NCBI GenBank assembly: GCA_951804985.1
Contig: OX638135.1
Span: 69,970,803-70,034,802 of the forward strand
Length of the DNA stretch: 64,000 nucleotides
DNA from: Dryomyza anilis
Lineage: Eukaryota; Arthropoda; Insecta; Diptera; Dryomyzidae
Direction of reading: 5' to 3'
Shown: positions 1 to 10,181 of the stretch, piece by piece
Layout: every line of letters begins with the position of its first letter
Numbering within the stretch: the first letter of the stretch is position 1
Position numbers and translations under genes: made by a program
The notes under the pieces: generated by a model
What the model was told of the DNA's origin: nothing
The model's database searches: none
The model's input: only the letters and a program-made list of their open reading frames with translations

Positions 1-108
1 CAGTGTCAAGAGGCATCAGCGATTATAAATTGTGAGTCAAATCCATCAAGGGACTACGGCACATCGCAAATAAACAAACAATCTACTCACAGGTTTATAA
101 ATGAGTGA

Positions 109-543
109 ACGAAGGATTTGGCTGCCAAAGAAAAGAGTCAAGTGCAAAAGTTAATTGATAAATATCGGTGTATATTTGCTGAAAAGGGCCAAAAGGATGG
201 CAGAACTGCCATTGTAAAACATCGAATAGACACTGGTGATTCTAACCCAATTCGTCAAGCACCAAGAAGAGTACCACTTGCGAAAAGAGACGAATCATCA
301 CATTTGGTTGAAGAAATGCACACAAATGGCGTGGTGGAACCATCTGAGAGTCCATGGAGTTCACCAGTAGTATTGGTGAAAAAGAAGGACGGTAGTACTC
401 GGTTCTGCGTTGATTACCGAAAACTTAATGATGTCACCAAGAAAGATAGTTATCCACTGCCCAGAATCGATGACACCTTGGATACACTATCTAATGCTAA
501 GTGGTTTTCAACGTTGGACATACAAAGCGGTTACTGGCAGGTG
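109..543 (+). pseudogene. Retroelement A: reverse transcriptase N-terminal fragment
   Basis: Encodes about 145 residues of the fingers/palm part of a Ty3/gypsy RT. Visible blocks are a linker with [16 protein letters not shown], the [19 protein letters not shown] block, the [20 protein letters not shown] block and the [13 protein letters not shown] block, which carries the first catalytic Asp (LDIQSGYWQ). The YxDD box with the other two catalytic Asp residues is absent: sequence jumps directly from GYWQV to the start of RNase H at about 546, so several hundred bases were deleted. The same frame reads back to position 1 through one TGA at 106-108, so the fragment belongs to a longer polyprotein and has no start codon of its own. 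Confidence 0.93.
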
Positions 544-545
544 GG

Positions 546-835
546 AAATTTGTACTTGATACGGATAGCGAAATTACTGTGTCACCAGGAGGGAACTTCT
601 TGCTGTAATTGAAAGTGTGAAAAATTTCCATAAGTATCTGTACGGACAACAGTTTCACTTGAAAACCGATCACGCAGCACTACGATGGTTACTTCAGTTC
701 AAAGATCCGGAAGGCCAAATTGCGCGTTGGATAGAACGATTACAGAGCTACGATTTCTCAATCGAACATCGTAAAGGAGGAAATCATGGAAATGCAGATG
801 CTCTGTCACGACGCCCATGTAAACTAGAATGCAGA
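546..835 (+). pseudogene. Retroelement A: RNase H fragment
   Basis: Two pieces in different frames. A very short one at 546-566 reads KFVLDTD, the beginning of the RNase H domain with its first acidic residue. The second, open from about 569, reads [19 protein letters not shown] and continues through the KTDHAALRWL block to HRKGGNHGNADALSRRP, the canonical end of a Ty3/gypsy RNase H (the ADALSR box, about 797-816). The middle of the domain is missing between the two pieces. The downstream piece runs on into the integrase without interruption. Confidence 0.9.
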
Positions 836-839
836 CATT

Positions 840-1420
840 GTTCAAGAGCGGAAGGAAAAGAAAACTTAATTGATTTTCGTTTGCTTAATGTTTTAACCGA
901 TGAAAAATGGACTCCGGACCTAATTCAAATTTATCAAAAGAGTGATCCCGATCTCAGAAAAATCATGATGTTCAAGGAACAGCAAAGAAAACCATCATGG
1001 GAAGATATAGCTGCCGACAGTCCAATAACTAAAGCTTACTGGGCACAGTGGCAGAGCTTAAAGCTGCAAAATGGTTGTTTATATCGCGCCTGGGAAAGCG
1101 AAGATGGCAGATCCGCTCGAAATTTGATTGTTGTTCCCAAGTCAAAAGTAAAAGAGATATTAGCGGAATACCATGGTGGATCTAGTGGAGGTCATTTAGG
1201 TATAAATAAAACGGTCGAAAAAGTAAAGAAACGTTTTTATTGGGTTGGATGCCAAGAGTCAGTCGCCGATTGGATTCGCAGTTGTCCACAATGTGTACCA
1301 GCAAAAAGACCAACAGTCAGAAGTCGCGGCAGAATGCATCAGTACAACGTGGGAGCACCATTCGAGCGTATTGCAATGCATGTAGCCGGACCGTTTCCAA
1401 TCAGTGACGCGGGTAATAAG
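840..1420 (+). pseudogene. Retroelement A: connector and integrase zinc-binding (HHCC) domain
   Basis: Open in one frame to the stop at 1421-1423. After a roughly 100-codon connector, the HHCC zinc-binding domain is complete: His codons at 1172-1174 (EYHGG) and 1193-1195 (GGHLG), Cys codons at 1283-1285 and 1292-1294 (SCPQC). This domain positions integrase on the LTR ends. The integrase core begins at about 1365, in the block IAMHVAGPFP. At 1379-1381 the codon is CAT (His) where Ty3/gypsy integrases carry the first catalytic Asp of the D,D-35-E triad, a G-to-C type change (GAT to CAT) that by itself would abolish activity. Confidence 0.92.
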
Positions 1421-1897
1421 TAAGTCCTTGTCGTCATTGACTACTTCAGCAAGTGGCCTGAAGTGTTTCCTATGCCGAATCAAGAAGCCACAACAGTTGC
1501 GGATGCATTAGTAAACAACTGGGTAAGCCGTTTTGGAGTACCGTTGGAATTGCATTCAGATCAAGGAAGAAATTTTGAGTCTGCAGTTTTTAAGGAAGTA
1601 TGCAATGTCCTCAACATACACAAAACACGAACAACGCCTTTGCACCCGCAATCAGACGGCATGCTGGAGAGATTCAATCGGACTTTGGAAGAGTATCTCA
1701 GAAAAGTGGTTGATAAAAATCAAAAAGATTGGGATACACACTTATCACTATTTCTCATGGCTTATCGAACGGCGGTTCATGATACCACAGCAGCTTCACC
1801 ATCTAAAATTGTTTTTGAAACAGACTTAAGATTACCTGCGGATTTAAAGTTTGGTGCGACTCCTTCAGCTGGAATTCCTATACACAATTATGTTTCC
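1421..1897 (+). pseudogene. Retroelement A: integrase catalytic core (rve), interrupted
   Basis: Same frame as the preceding segment, separated only by a TAA at 1421-1423 sitting where an aromatic residue would be expected (before VLVVIDYFSKWPEV). The second catalytic Asp is at 1559-1561 (HSDQGRNF) and the Glu at 1667-1669 (GMLERFNRTL), 35 residues apart, exactly the D,D-35-E spacing. The HPQSDG and MAYRTAVHDTT blocks are typical of Ty3/gypsy integrases. A second in-frame stop (TGA, 1898-1900) ends this piece. With the first Asp replaced by His and two stops, the enzyme cannot be made. Confidence 0.92.
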
Positions 1898-1900
1898 TGA

Positions 1901-2190
1901 AAAAGTGAAGAAATGAACGAAGTGCATCAATTTATAAGACAGCGTACACAATTTGCTAGCGATAAGATGAAGGCCATATACGACTTGCGCACAAATTCAG
2001 AGAGATTTACGGAAGGAGAGCTTGTTTTGCTCTATAACCCGCAAAGGAAGAAAGGCTTATCCCCTAAGCTACAAACACACTGGGAAGGACCATATAAGAT
2101 AATTAAAAGAATTAATGATGTAGTGTATCGGATTCAGAATACTGCGGGCGTTTGACGAAAATGAAGCCGTATAGAGAGAGAGAGGATTAA
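1901..2190 (+). pseudogene. Retroelement A: integrase C-terminal domain with GPY/F motif
   Basis: Reads on in the same frame after the 1898-1900 stop. Contains the conserved block GELVLLYNPQRKKGLSPKL and the WEGPYKIIKRINDVVYRIQ motif (GPY codons at 2087-2095), the GPY/F module that closes Ty3/gypsy integrases and influences target choice. The frame stops at 2153-2155. One base over, a short charged tail ending PYRERED runs to TAA at 2188-2190, which looks like the native end of pol, so a small frameshift lies near 2150. No chromodomain is visible. Confidence 0.9.
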
Positions 2191-2227
2191 CATCTGGTCG
2201 GGACGAACAGATTTAGGTGGAGGACAG
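2191..2227 (+). other. Retroelement A: pol-LTR spacer with candidate polypurine tract
   Basis: Short non-coding stretch between the end of pol and the LTR. The purine-rich run GGTGGAGGACAG (2216-2227) lies immediately before the TGTTACG that begins the LTR, the position expected for the primer of plus-strand DNA synthesis. It is assigned by position and composition only. Confidence 0.65.
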
Positions 2228-2294
2228 TGTTACGAAAAGATGTAATTTGCCCCATAGTGCAAGCAATCAACAATAATTAATGAGACGCAAGACA

Positions 2295-2386
2295 ATTCAG
2301 CGCACTAAGCATGTGTTAGAAAGAGACGGAAGATCATTCAGCGCACTGAGGCAGTGTGCGAGAAAGAGATGGAAGATCAGCGCATT
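2295..2386 (+). repeat. Direct repeats in LTR U3
   Basis: Two adjacent copies of a 41-43 bp unit (2295-2335 and 2336-2378) starting ATTCAGCGCACT and ending GAAGATC, differing at several positions, followed by a truncated third start (AGCGCATT, 2379-2386). Tandem repeats in U3 upstream of the TATA box are a common enhancer arrangement in LTRs, so a regulatory role is likely but inferred. Confidence 0.75.
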
Positions 2387-2498
2387 AAAACACATGAGTG
2401 CGAATGAGATGCCAATAGCATGCGTCATTCACGAAACGAGTAGAAGGTTCTCGAAACACGTCGAAGCTTGTCGAAACGTGTCAAACTGATGCATGCAG

Positions 2499-2536
2499 TA
2501 TATAAGGGAGCCGCATCTGAGGTACAACACTTCAGT
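2499..2536 (+). promoter_or_regulatory. LTR promoter: TATA box and TCAGT initiator
   Basis: TATATAAG at 2499-2506, then TCAGT at 2532-2536, the arthropod initiator consensus. The distance from the TATA start to the initiator A is 35 bp, a few bases longer than ideal but compatible. Transcription would begin about 2534, defining the U3/R border. Confidence 0.75.
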
Positions 2537-2645
2537 TGTGATTTAATAGTGAACTAGTGCGGCTCGTGAGTGAACATTGTAAAGATAAATTGTAGTAATT
2601 GTGCAATTGATATAAGTGATTATTCTTTAAGTTGTTATTTAAATT

Positions 2646-2651
2646 AATAAA
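2646..2651 (+). promoter_or_regulatory. LTR polyadenylation signal AATAAA
   Basis: Canonical AATAAA about 110 bp downstream of the proposed transcription start, in the R region, where a retrotransposon transcript would be cleaved and polyadenylated. The flanking DNA is AT-rich, so a chance match cannot be excluded. Confidence 0.6.
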
Positions 2652-2746
2652 GTTAATTAATACTAGTTGAAATAATACTAGTTAAAACCAAATATAAGTG
2701 CGTTTTTATTTTGTACACAATCCAGCGATACGAACTCGTAGTACAG

Positions 2747-2778
2747 TTTTACGTAGACTGAATTTTACGTAGACTGAA
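2747..2778. repeat. 16-bp tandem duplication just outside the LTR
   Basis: Two perfect copies of TTTTACGTAGACTGAA (2747-2762 and 2763-2778), immediately following the proposed LTR end. It may belong to the flanking host DNA or indicate that the LTR boundary is slightly different from the one proposed. Confidence 0.8.
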
Positions 2779-3887
2779 TTTTCTTAGGCCGAGCTCTCGC
2801 ACCATTTCCAGCTGTGCGTGTAATATTTGTACTCAAAGTGGTGGGACCAGTGTTGCCGGAACTTTTTTGAAGAAAAAGCTAAACAACCAAAAAAAAAAAC
2901 CTAGAAAAGGCTAAAATCAATAAATAAAAAAGCATAAAAAAATGGGAAATATTTTTTATTATATTTTCTTTATATTTTATTTATAATAATAATAATAAAA
3001 ATCACCAATATAATATTTCAGCATGTTAAAAATATTATAATTTGTATATTTTCACTAAAATTCCAAATTATCCAATAGAAGGTCAATAAATAAATGTATC
3101 AAAATATACAAAAAATTTCCGAGGTCAAAATTTGTTGATAATTTAAAATTGCTTTTAATTTTTAATATGCAATAAAATTTTCAAAGATTCCATAAACATT
3201 TTTTATTTGTCAGTATTATTTTTCAAAATTATTATTTTCAATTATTTTTCAAAATTACACCTAAAAGTCAGTACAATTAGTCAGTACTATTAATTTTTAA
3301 TCTTTCAAATTTTCAATATATTTAAAAAAAAATCACCTAAATCCATGTACAATTTAAAGCTCGAATAATGTTGTTTTACCTGCTTCTACTCTGCTTTTAT
3401 ACTTTTCGAAACTGTGAATTGCGTTCAAATACTAACTTTTGAGATATTTCTATATTTTTGGAATTAAAAAAAAAAAGTTTTTTTAATTGGATATGTATTT
3501 GTAAATAAGTATTTTTGGAAAATTTAATGGATCATAATTGCTAAACTCATTTGGGAAAGCTTTTTCGTTCTATAATGCACTTCGCAAAAATATAGGAATT
3601 CTTGGTCCGCATTGGTCTTATAAAAGGCGTTGTTGTCTCCGCAACCATCTAATTTAAACTATATGGCTGAACATTAATCAATATATTTAAAATGCTACCA
3701 CGATCATCGATAATCAATACTGTTGACATCAGGTTGTTCTTAATTTTAGGATACTCGAAGAAAAACTAAATTTTATAAAAAATGACGGTTGTATTTTAAA
3801 CAATATTTCAAATTAAGACACACTATTTTATGGAAATTTCCATTATTTACTAAATTTTATTAAGATTTTGCTAATTTAAAAAAAAGG
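2779..3887. other. AT-rich unique DNA, nothing recognised
   Basis: About 1.1 kb of strongly AT-rich sequence with mononucleotide A and T runs and no open frame, RNA gene, splice pattern or repeat that I can support on either strand. It separates the LTR from the 100-bp satellite. Confidence 0.7.
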
Positions 3888-4757
3888 CTCATTGGAAGAT
3901 GAGGTGCTCCTGGACATGTCCAGGATGATCTTGGACAACGTTTTTTTTTTTTCATAATATTGATGAGGTGCTCCTGGACATTCCATGATGACCTTGAACA
4001 TTTTTTTTTTCATTATGTTTTGAAATGCCATAAAAATGATTGTTGACATATACATTGGAGGTGTTCTTGGACATGTCCATGATGACCTTGGACAAACATT
4101 TTTTTATCCTTATGTTTTGAAATGCCATAAAAATGAGTTTGGACATGTACACTGGAGGATGAGGTGCTCCTGGACATGTCCATGATGACCTCGGAAAAAA
4201 ATTTCATTGTTTTGAAATGCCATGAAAATAATTTTGGACATGTACACTGGAGGATGAGGTGCTCCTGGGTATATCCATGATGACATTGGTTAAACAATTT
4301 TTGTTTCTTTATGTTTTGAAATGTCATAAAAATGATTTTCGACCTGTACACTGGAGGATAAGGTGTTCCTGGACATGTCCTTGATGACCTTGGACAAAAA
4401 TTTGTTTTTCGTTATGTTTTGAAATGCTATAAAAATGATTTCGACATGTACACTGGAGGATGAGGTTTTTCTGGACATGTCCATGATGACCATGGACAAC
4501 ATTTTTTTTAATAATGTTGATGAGGTGCTCCTGGACATGTCCATGATGACCTTGGATAAACAATTTTTTTTTCATTATGTTTTGAAATGCCATAAAAATG
4601 ATTTTGGACATGTACACTGAACTATGAGGTGTTCTTGGACATGTCCTTGACCTTGGACAATTTTTTTTTTATTTTTTTATTACGGTTTGAAATGTCATAA
4701 AATGATTTTAGATATGTACCTTGGAGGATAAGGTGTTTCTGGACATGTCCATGATGA
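3888..4757. repeat. ~100-bp satellite, first block (about ten units)
   Basis: Tandem, diverged units of roughly 70-105 bp. The common core reads, in order, GTACACTGGAGGATGAGGTG, CTCCTGGACATGTCCATGAT, GACCTTGGACAAA, a T-rich run, ATTATGTTTTGAAATGCC, and ATAAAAATGATTTTGGACAT. GGACATGTCC is a perfect 10-bp palindrome. Unit starts are visible near 3891, 3961, 4050, 4152, 4250, 4350, 4450, 4520, 4616 and 4720. Some units lack the middle part (for example the unit at about 4520). Open frames on both strands here are by-products of the repeat and change frame from unit to unit. No coding role is supported. Confidence 0.88.
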
Positions 4758-5358
<601 letters not shown>

Positions 5359-5432
5359 TATGATGACCTTGCACAACATTTTTTTTTCAGTATGTTTTGA
5401 AATGCCATAAAAATGATTTTGAACAAGTACAC
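5359..5432. repeat. ~100-bp satellite remnant between two insertions
   Basis: Continues the satellite unit interrupted at 4757, from TATGATGACCTTG through TTTTGAAATGCCATAAAAAT to AAGTACAC. It is cut at 5432 by the next element and resumes at 6406, so the two elements landed in neighbouring parts of the same unit. Confidence 0.88.
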
Positions 5433-5700
5433 TAGACTGATTCAAATTTGTAAGAAAAATCTAGAACTATTTTTTCTTTCGCTCCGCGTCGACTTTCTGA
5501 AACTAGGACCTCTAAAACTGAGAAGAAGCTTTTGAAACCCAAAAAAAAAAAAAAATTTTTGAACTTTTAACGACTTTTTTCAATAAAATTGTTATTACTC
5601 CAAGTACAAGAAGATATCACTCAGTTTTATTTTTTTTTTAATTTAGAATCTCTTACTGAAATAAAGGTTTTTTAAATTACAAATTTTTAGTTAACCGTTA
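5433..5700 (+). repeat. Left terminal inverted repeat of the 973-bp element
   Basis: About 268 bp, paired with 6112-6405 in inverse orientation. Shared blocks include the 14-bp end, CTTTCGCTCCGCGTCGACTT, AACTAGGACCTCTAAAACTG, GAACTTTTAACGACT, AGATATCACT, AATCTCTTACTGAAATAA and, innermost, AACCGTTA. Confidence 0.85.
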
Positions 5701-6111
5701 AAGTTTTATTTAGTCTAAAATATTTTAAGAATTTAGTAAACCATAAATAATGAAGTTTTAAGTCATAAATATTCTTATTAAACTACGTTCTAAAAGTAGA
5801 CTTTATTAGCTACATTCTTGAAAAAAATACTAACTCCTGTCGTGGATATTATCAAAGATATTGATCGAGAAATTAATCCTTCATATAATTTTATTTTTTG
5901 ATTTCAATCAAAATATATTGTTTTTTAGGCTAGGTGAGCTATTTACAAATAATACGATATCTAAAAATATAAGAGTGACATATCATTTTAAAGATAATTG
6001 TATGATAATACAAAAATGTTATCCCAAATTCGTTAGAATAAAATTTGAAACATTTCGACCGTTAAAATTAGTAAAAAAGTCTACATTATACGTGTTTGGC
6101 AAGCAATGAAT

Positions 6112-6405
6112 CTATAACGGTTAAGTAAAAATTTATAATTAAAAAAAAAGCATTATTTCAGTAAGAGATTTTAAATTAAATAAAAAAATAAAACTAAGTG
6201 ATATCTTTTTATAATTGGAGTAATAATAATTCTATTGAAAATAGTCGTTAAAAGTTCAAAAATGTCCTTTAAGCTCTTTGCGCAAACTCACAGGATCACT
6301 TTTTTTTGGGTTTTAAAAAGCTTCTTCTCAGTTTTAGAGGTCCTAGTTTCAGAAAGTCGACGCGGAGCGAAAGATTTTAAGATTTTTGGTTTTTGAATCA
6401 GTCTA
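6112..6405 (-). repeat. Right terminal inverted repeat of the 973-bp element
   Basis: Complement of the left arm, about 294 bp because of an inserted stretch of about 35 bp. Otherwise mostly matched, with small substitutions and differences in A/T run length, indicating an old rather than a fresh insertion. Confidence 0.85.
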
Positions 6406-6921
6406 ATGTACACTGGAGGATGAGATGCTCCTGGGTATGTCTATGATGACCTTGGATAAACAATTTTTTTTTCGTTATGTTTTGAAATGTCATAAAAATG
6501 ATTTTCGACATGTACACTGACCTTGGACAAACATTTTTTTTTGTTATGTTTTGAAATGCCATAAAAATGATTTTGGACATGTACACTGGAGGATGATGTG
6601 TTCCTGGACATGTACACTGGAGGATGATGTGTTCCTGGACATGTTCATGATGAACTTGGACAAATTTTTTTTTAATAATGTTGATGAGGTACTCCTGGAC
6701 ATGTCCATGATGAACTTGCAGATTTTTGTTTTATTATGTTTTGAAATGCCATAAAAATGATTTTGGACATGTACACTGGACGATGAGGTGTTCCTGGGCA
6801 TGTCCGTGATGACCTTGGAAAATTTTTTTTTTTTATTTTTTTATTATGTTTTGAAATGTCATAAAATGATTTTAGACGTGTACACTGGAGGATAAGGTGT
6901 TACTGGACATGTCCATGATGA
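6406..6921. repeat. ~100-bp satellite, second block (about five to six units)
   Basis: Resumes with ATGTACACTGGAGGATGAGA and carries the same unit as 3888-4757, with one local rearrangement at 6586-6635 where a 26-bp piece (GTACACTGGAGGATGATGTG plus TTCCTG) is repeated head to tail. It ends at GTCCATGATGA, the same point at which the first block is interrupted. Confidence 0.88.
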
Positions 6922-7786
<865 letters not shown>

Positions 7787-8107
7787 GTACACTGGAGGAT
7801 GAGGTGCTCCTGCACATGTTCATGATGACCTCAGACAAAAAAAATGTCCATTGTTTTGAAATTCCATACAAATAATTTTGGACATGTACTCTGTAGGATG
7901 AAGTGCTCCTGGGTATGTCCATGATGATTTTGGACAAACAATTGTTTTTTCATTATGTTTTGAAATGTCATAAAAATGATTTTCGACATGTACACTGGAG
8001 GATAAGGTGTTCCTGGACATGTCTATGATGACCTTGGATAAACATTTTTTTTTTCATTATGTTTTTACACTGGAGGATGAGGTGTTCCTGGACATGTCCA
8101 TGATGAC
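7787..8107. repeat. ~100-bp satellite, third block (about three to four units)
   Basis: Restarts at GTACACTGGAGGATGAGGTG and continues through units at about 7787, 7885, 7991 and 8070 with the same core words (CTGGACATGTCCATGATGAC). It stops abruptly at TGATGAC, where the retroelement B remnant begins. The unit at about 8060 lacks its middle part. Confidence 0.88.
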
Positions 8108-8339
8108 CTGAGGCACAGCAAGCTGAGGCACAGCAAGAGCGTTTCGCAGTTACCGATGGCAGGGGCCACCAGTTTCCAGGAGTTACTGACTTTACCATCC
8201 ACTGGACTCACTACGACCGAAGGAACGTTACTTCCGGGTGAGTAGAAAATTATTTTTACCACTAGTGAGCAGACGTGGACACTGTCCACATTCGTTACCG
8301 TTAATGTCGGTAGGAACTTCGTCACCCTACACATTTTCG
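8108..8339 (+). other. Retroelement B: upstream region with 15-bp tandem repeat
   Basis: Starts with two perfect copies of CTGAGGCACAGCAAG (8108-8122, 8123-8137), which in one frame read as Glu/Ala/Gln repeats like those in the gag that follows. The rest (to 8339) is GC-richer than the satellite and has no clear motif. Probably leader or an earlier, broken part of the gag region of retroelement B; no LTR or primer binding site could be recognised. Confidence 0.45.
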
Positions 8340-9140
8340 ATGGCTGGTACACAATCACCCAAGTACAGAACACATACAGTGGCACAGGCAAAAATAGCGC
8401 AACAGGCGTAACTTACGCAAATCACACAAATGGCACAGCAGCTAAAGCAACAGGAACAGCAACATGCGCAACAACAGGCACATCAGGGGGAAGTGGCGCA
8501 GCAGCTGATGCAACAGGAGCAACAACAGTCGCAAAAGGCACTGCAGTTGGCACAACGGGAGCAACTGATACAACAAGCACAACAGGCGCAACAGTAACTA
8601 CTACAGGAACAACTACAGGCGCAAAGAGCGCAACCACAGGTGCAGCAGACATTACAGTCACCACAAGCGCATATTGCGTCACAGACGCATATGGCATCTT
8701 TCGAAGATAGCAGGTTCATGGGACCTCAACCGGCGGACAGACGGACTTGGGCACCGACTAAAGGCGCGGCGCCAGTCCATAATCAAGGAGCAGTGGCTCA
8801 CTCAGGAGAAACAGTAAGATACGAAATTGCGATGGAGCTGATAAGGAAGTGGCCGGTAAAATTTAATGGCAGCAGCGACCCGCTGGTGTCATCGAGCGCT
8901 TAGAGGAGCTGATGTCATCGGAATAAAGGACACAATGAGGCATGCGCACTACGATGAGCAGACGGAGCTGTATCGGATTTTTAGAAATTACCGCCAGGAA
9001 TATCAGCTCTATATTCGACACCGCGACTTCTCAACGCTAGAAGAACTAGTGGATCTAGCGGACGATTACGATGTTATTCAGGGATGGGGCACGCACAGCC
9101 ACATTACACAGCACGGTCACGAGAGGAACAGAAACGACGA
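8340..9140 (+). pseudogene. Retroelement B: glutamine-rich gag remnant
   Basis: From the ATG at 8340 one frame reads a Gln/Ala-rich N-terminal region, broken by TAA at 8409-8411 and TAA at 8595-8597, then continues to 8903 through the block ETVRYEIAMELIRKWPVKFN, a Ty3/gypsy gag-like segment. The following gag pieces lie in other frames: VIERLEELMSS (about 8889-8921), and HAHYDEQTELYRIFRNYRQE through FSTLEELVDLADDYDVI (about 8944-9081). Gag would form the particle shell and bind RNA. At least two frame changes and missing segments exist. No CCHC zinc knuckle is visible. Confidence 0.75.
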
Positions 9141-9587
9141 TTAGATGATCTCATCAGGGTGAACATCAACCCAAGGACCGCATTCGCCTATCTAGACGAC
9201 ATCATCGTCACCGGAACCACGCTCGAGGAGCACATGACGAATCTCAAGGATGTTTTCTGACGGCTGAGACGGGCCAAGCTGCAGTGGGACTTTTTCAAGA
9301 GGGAGATCGGACATCTTAGGCATATGGTGAGCAACCAAGGTATCCATACGGACCCGGACAAGATCGCTGCCATTCAGGAGTTACGACCACCGACCAACGT
9401 ACGAGAGCTGCGGCAATGCGTGGGCATCGCCTCATGGTACCAGAGATTTGTACCAGAGTTTTCAAATGTGGAGCAACCGCTGACCGAATTGCTGAAAAAG
9501 GGGAAGCTTTTCAGTTGGTTAGATGAACAGCAGTTGGCGTTTGATCAGTTAAAGGTTATGCTAACTGAGGCACCGGAGCAGTGCTGA
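9141..9587 (+). pseudogene. Retroelement B: reverse transcriptase C-terminal fragment
   Basis: Contains the catalytic box FAYLDDIIVTG (DD codons about 9195-9200) followed by the thumb region: HTDPDKIAAIQELRPPTNVR, VGIASWYQRFVPEFSNVEQP and [14 protein letters not shown]. Codon CGA-to-TGA type stop at 9258-9260 lies in frame. The N-terminal half of RT is missing: RT joins directly to gag-like sequence at about 9120-9170. The frame ends at 9585-9587 where a deletion removes the start of RNase H. Confidence 0.9.
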
Positions 9588-9900
9588 TGCAAGACATTGA
9601 CGGCCAGGAGCGCGTCATCGCATACGCAAGCCGCATATTCAACAAGGCAAAAGAAAATTACTCGCCAACAGAGAAGGAGTGAATAACCATCGCAAGTGGA
9701 ATTAGAAAGAAGCGGCCTTACCTGGAAGAATATCGGTTCCTAGTCATCACCGACCATTTGAAAGATGAAATGGTTGAACTCCATTGGGAACCCCTCAGGG
9801 CAGAGCGAGCGCTGGGCCCTGGAGCTGCAGCAGCACACCTTTGACATCCAGTATCGCAAGCGAAAACTGAACGTCGTGGCTGATCCGTTATCAAGGCAAC
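9578..9900 (+). pseudogene. Retroelement B: RNase H fragment
   Basis: Opens in a new frame with [20 protein letters not shown] and [10 protein letters not shown], then a TGA at 9680-9682, then KKRPYLEEYRFLVITDHL, the third conserved acidic block of RNase H. A frameshift near 9760 moves to the frame reading WALELQQHTFDIQYRKRKLN and the closing box VVADPLSRQP. The sequence differs clearly from retroelement A at the equivalent box (ADALSRRP), so the two are separate Ty3/gypsy families. Confidence 0.9.
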
Positions 9901-10181
9901 CGATGGAAGCACTGATGAAGACCGGAGAGGAGGCCCCAGCTGAAGATCGTTGTCCGTGGACGGACAGACGAATAATCGAGGTACGAGAAAAACCGGAGAA
10001 GTTTCCCGAGTATGCCATTGTAGATGGTAATCTATTCAGGGACCTACCGCAACACCGCTCTCCAAACACGGCAACAAGATGCTGTTAGTGTTCTTCGACA
10101 AATTTTCAAAATGGACGGAATGTTCGCCAAGAACAGCGTGCTATTTTCGAGAGGAGCTATTTTCGCACGACATTTTGTGGT
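9901..10181 (+). pseudogene. Retroelement B: connector and truncated integrase, abutting the 9-bp array
   Basis: The connector after RNase H reads to KFPEYAIVDGNLFRDLPQHR. The HHCC domain is absent. Instead, from about 10076 in another frame, the start of the integrase core appears (LLVFFDKFSKWTEC, carrying the motif around the first catalytic block), continuing to about 10173. At 10182 it passes directly into GATCTTTTT repeats. No further integrase sequence is found on the other side, so the element's right end was lost or replaced. Confidence 0.85.

Larger units (their letters stand above)
1..2190 (+). pseudogene. Ty3/gypsy-type retrotransposon A, pol remnant (partial at window start)
   Basis: Degenerate pol polyprotein of an LTR retrotransposon. 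Order from the left is RT, RNase H, integrase zinc finger, integrase core, integrase C-terminal GPY/F region, then the 3' LTR; integrase after RNase H is the Ty3/gypsy order. The element is dead. In-frame stops lie at 106-108, 1421-1423 and 1898-1900. The reading frame changes at about 543-546 and 569-572, where blocks of RT and early RNase H are missing, and again near 2153, after which a short charged C-terminus ends in TAA at 2188-2190. From 572 to 2152 it stays in one frame apart from the stops, so integrase is the best-preserved part. Gag, protease and the 5' LTR lie outside the window or are lost. Exact family within Ty3/gypsy not assigned. Confidence 0.93.
2228..2745 (+). mobile_element. 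Retroelement A: 3' LTR
   Basis: Begins with TGTTACG directly after the polypurine tract and probably ends at GTAGTACA (2738-2745), giving TG...CA ends and about 518 bp. The right end is less certain because the other LTR is not in the window. It contains a full set of Pol II signals: a TATA box, an arthropod initiator, and AATAAA, so U3, R and U5 can be placed in that order. It is far better preserved than pol. The U3 part carries a direct repeat of about 42 bp. Confidence 0.8.
5433..6405. mobile_element. 973-bp non-autonomous DNA element with long terminal inverted repeats
   Basis: Starts TAGACTGATTCAAA and ends with its exact reverse complement. Left arm 5433-5700 and right arm about 6112-6405 are complementary over most of their length, for example CTTTCGCTCCGCGTCGACTT on the left against its complement in the right arm at about 6355-6374. 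The right arm has about 35 extra bases (around 6270-6305). Flanks are AAGTACAC (5425-5432) and ATGTACAC (6406-6413), an 8-bp target duplication of the satellite with one mismatch, as made by hAT-type and some other DNA transposases. The centre (5701-6111) is AT-rich with no supported gene; an 82-codon open frame at 5861-6109 has no recognisable motif. Non-autonomous foldback/MITE-like element. Confidence 0.82.

Noticed and set aside
4013..4620. Minus-strand frames with [17 protein letters not shown] repeats as a His/Cys-rich protein
   Set aside because: They coincide exactly with the 100-bp satellite, overlap in several frames and on both strands, and break at unit indels.
5861..6109. 82-codon frame in the centre of the 973-bp element as a transposase
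   Set aside because: Too short, AT-driven composition, no DDE or zinc-finger motif, and no flanking pieces in other frames.
5425..6413. Tc1/mariner origin (TA target duplication) for the 973-bp element
   Set aside because: The ends do have TA at the tips, but rejoining the flanks at a TA does not restore the satellite unit, whereas an 8-bp duplication does.
8065..8719. Minus-strand frames rich in Val/Ala/Pro or Cys across the gag region
   Set aside because: Antisense shadows of the glutamine codons (CAG/CAA) of the plus-strand gag remnant; no independent motif.
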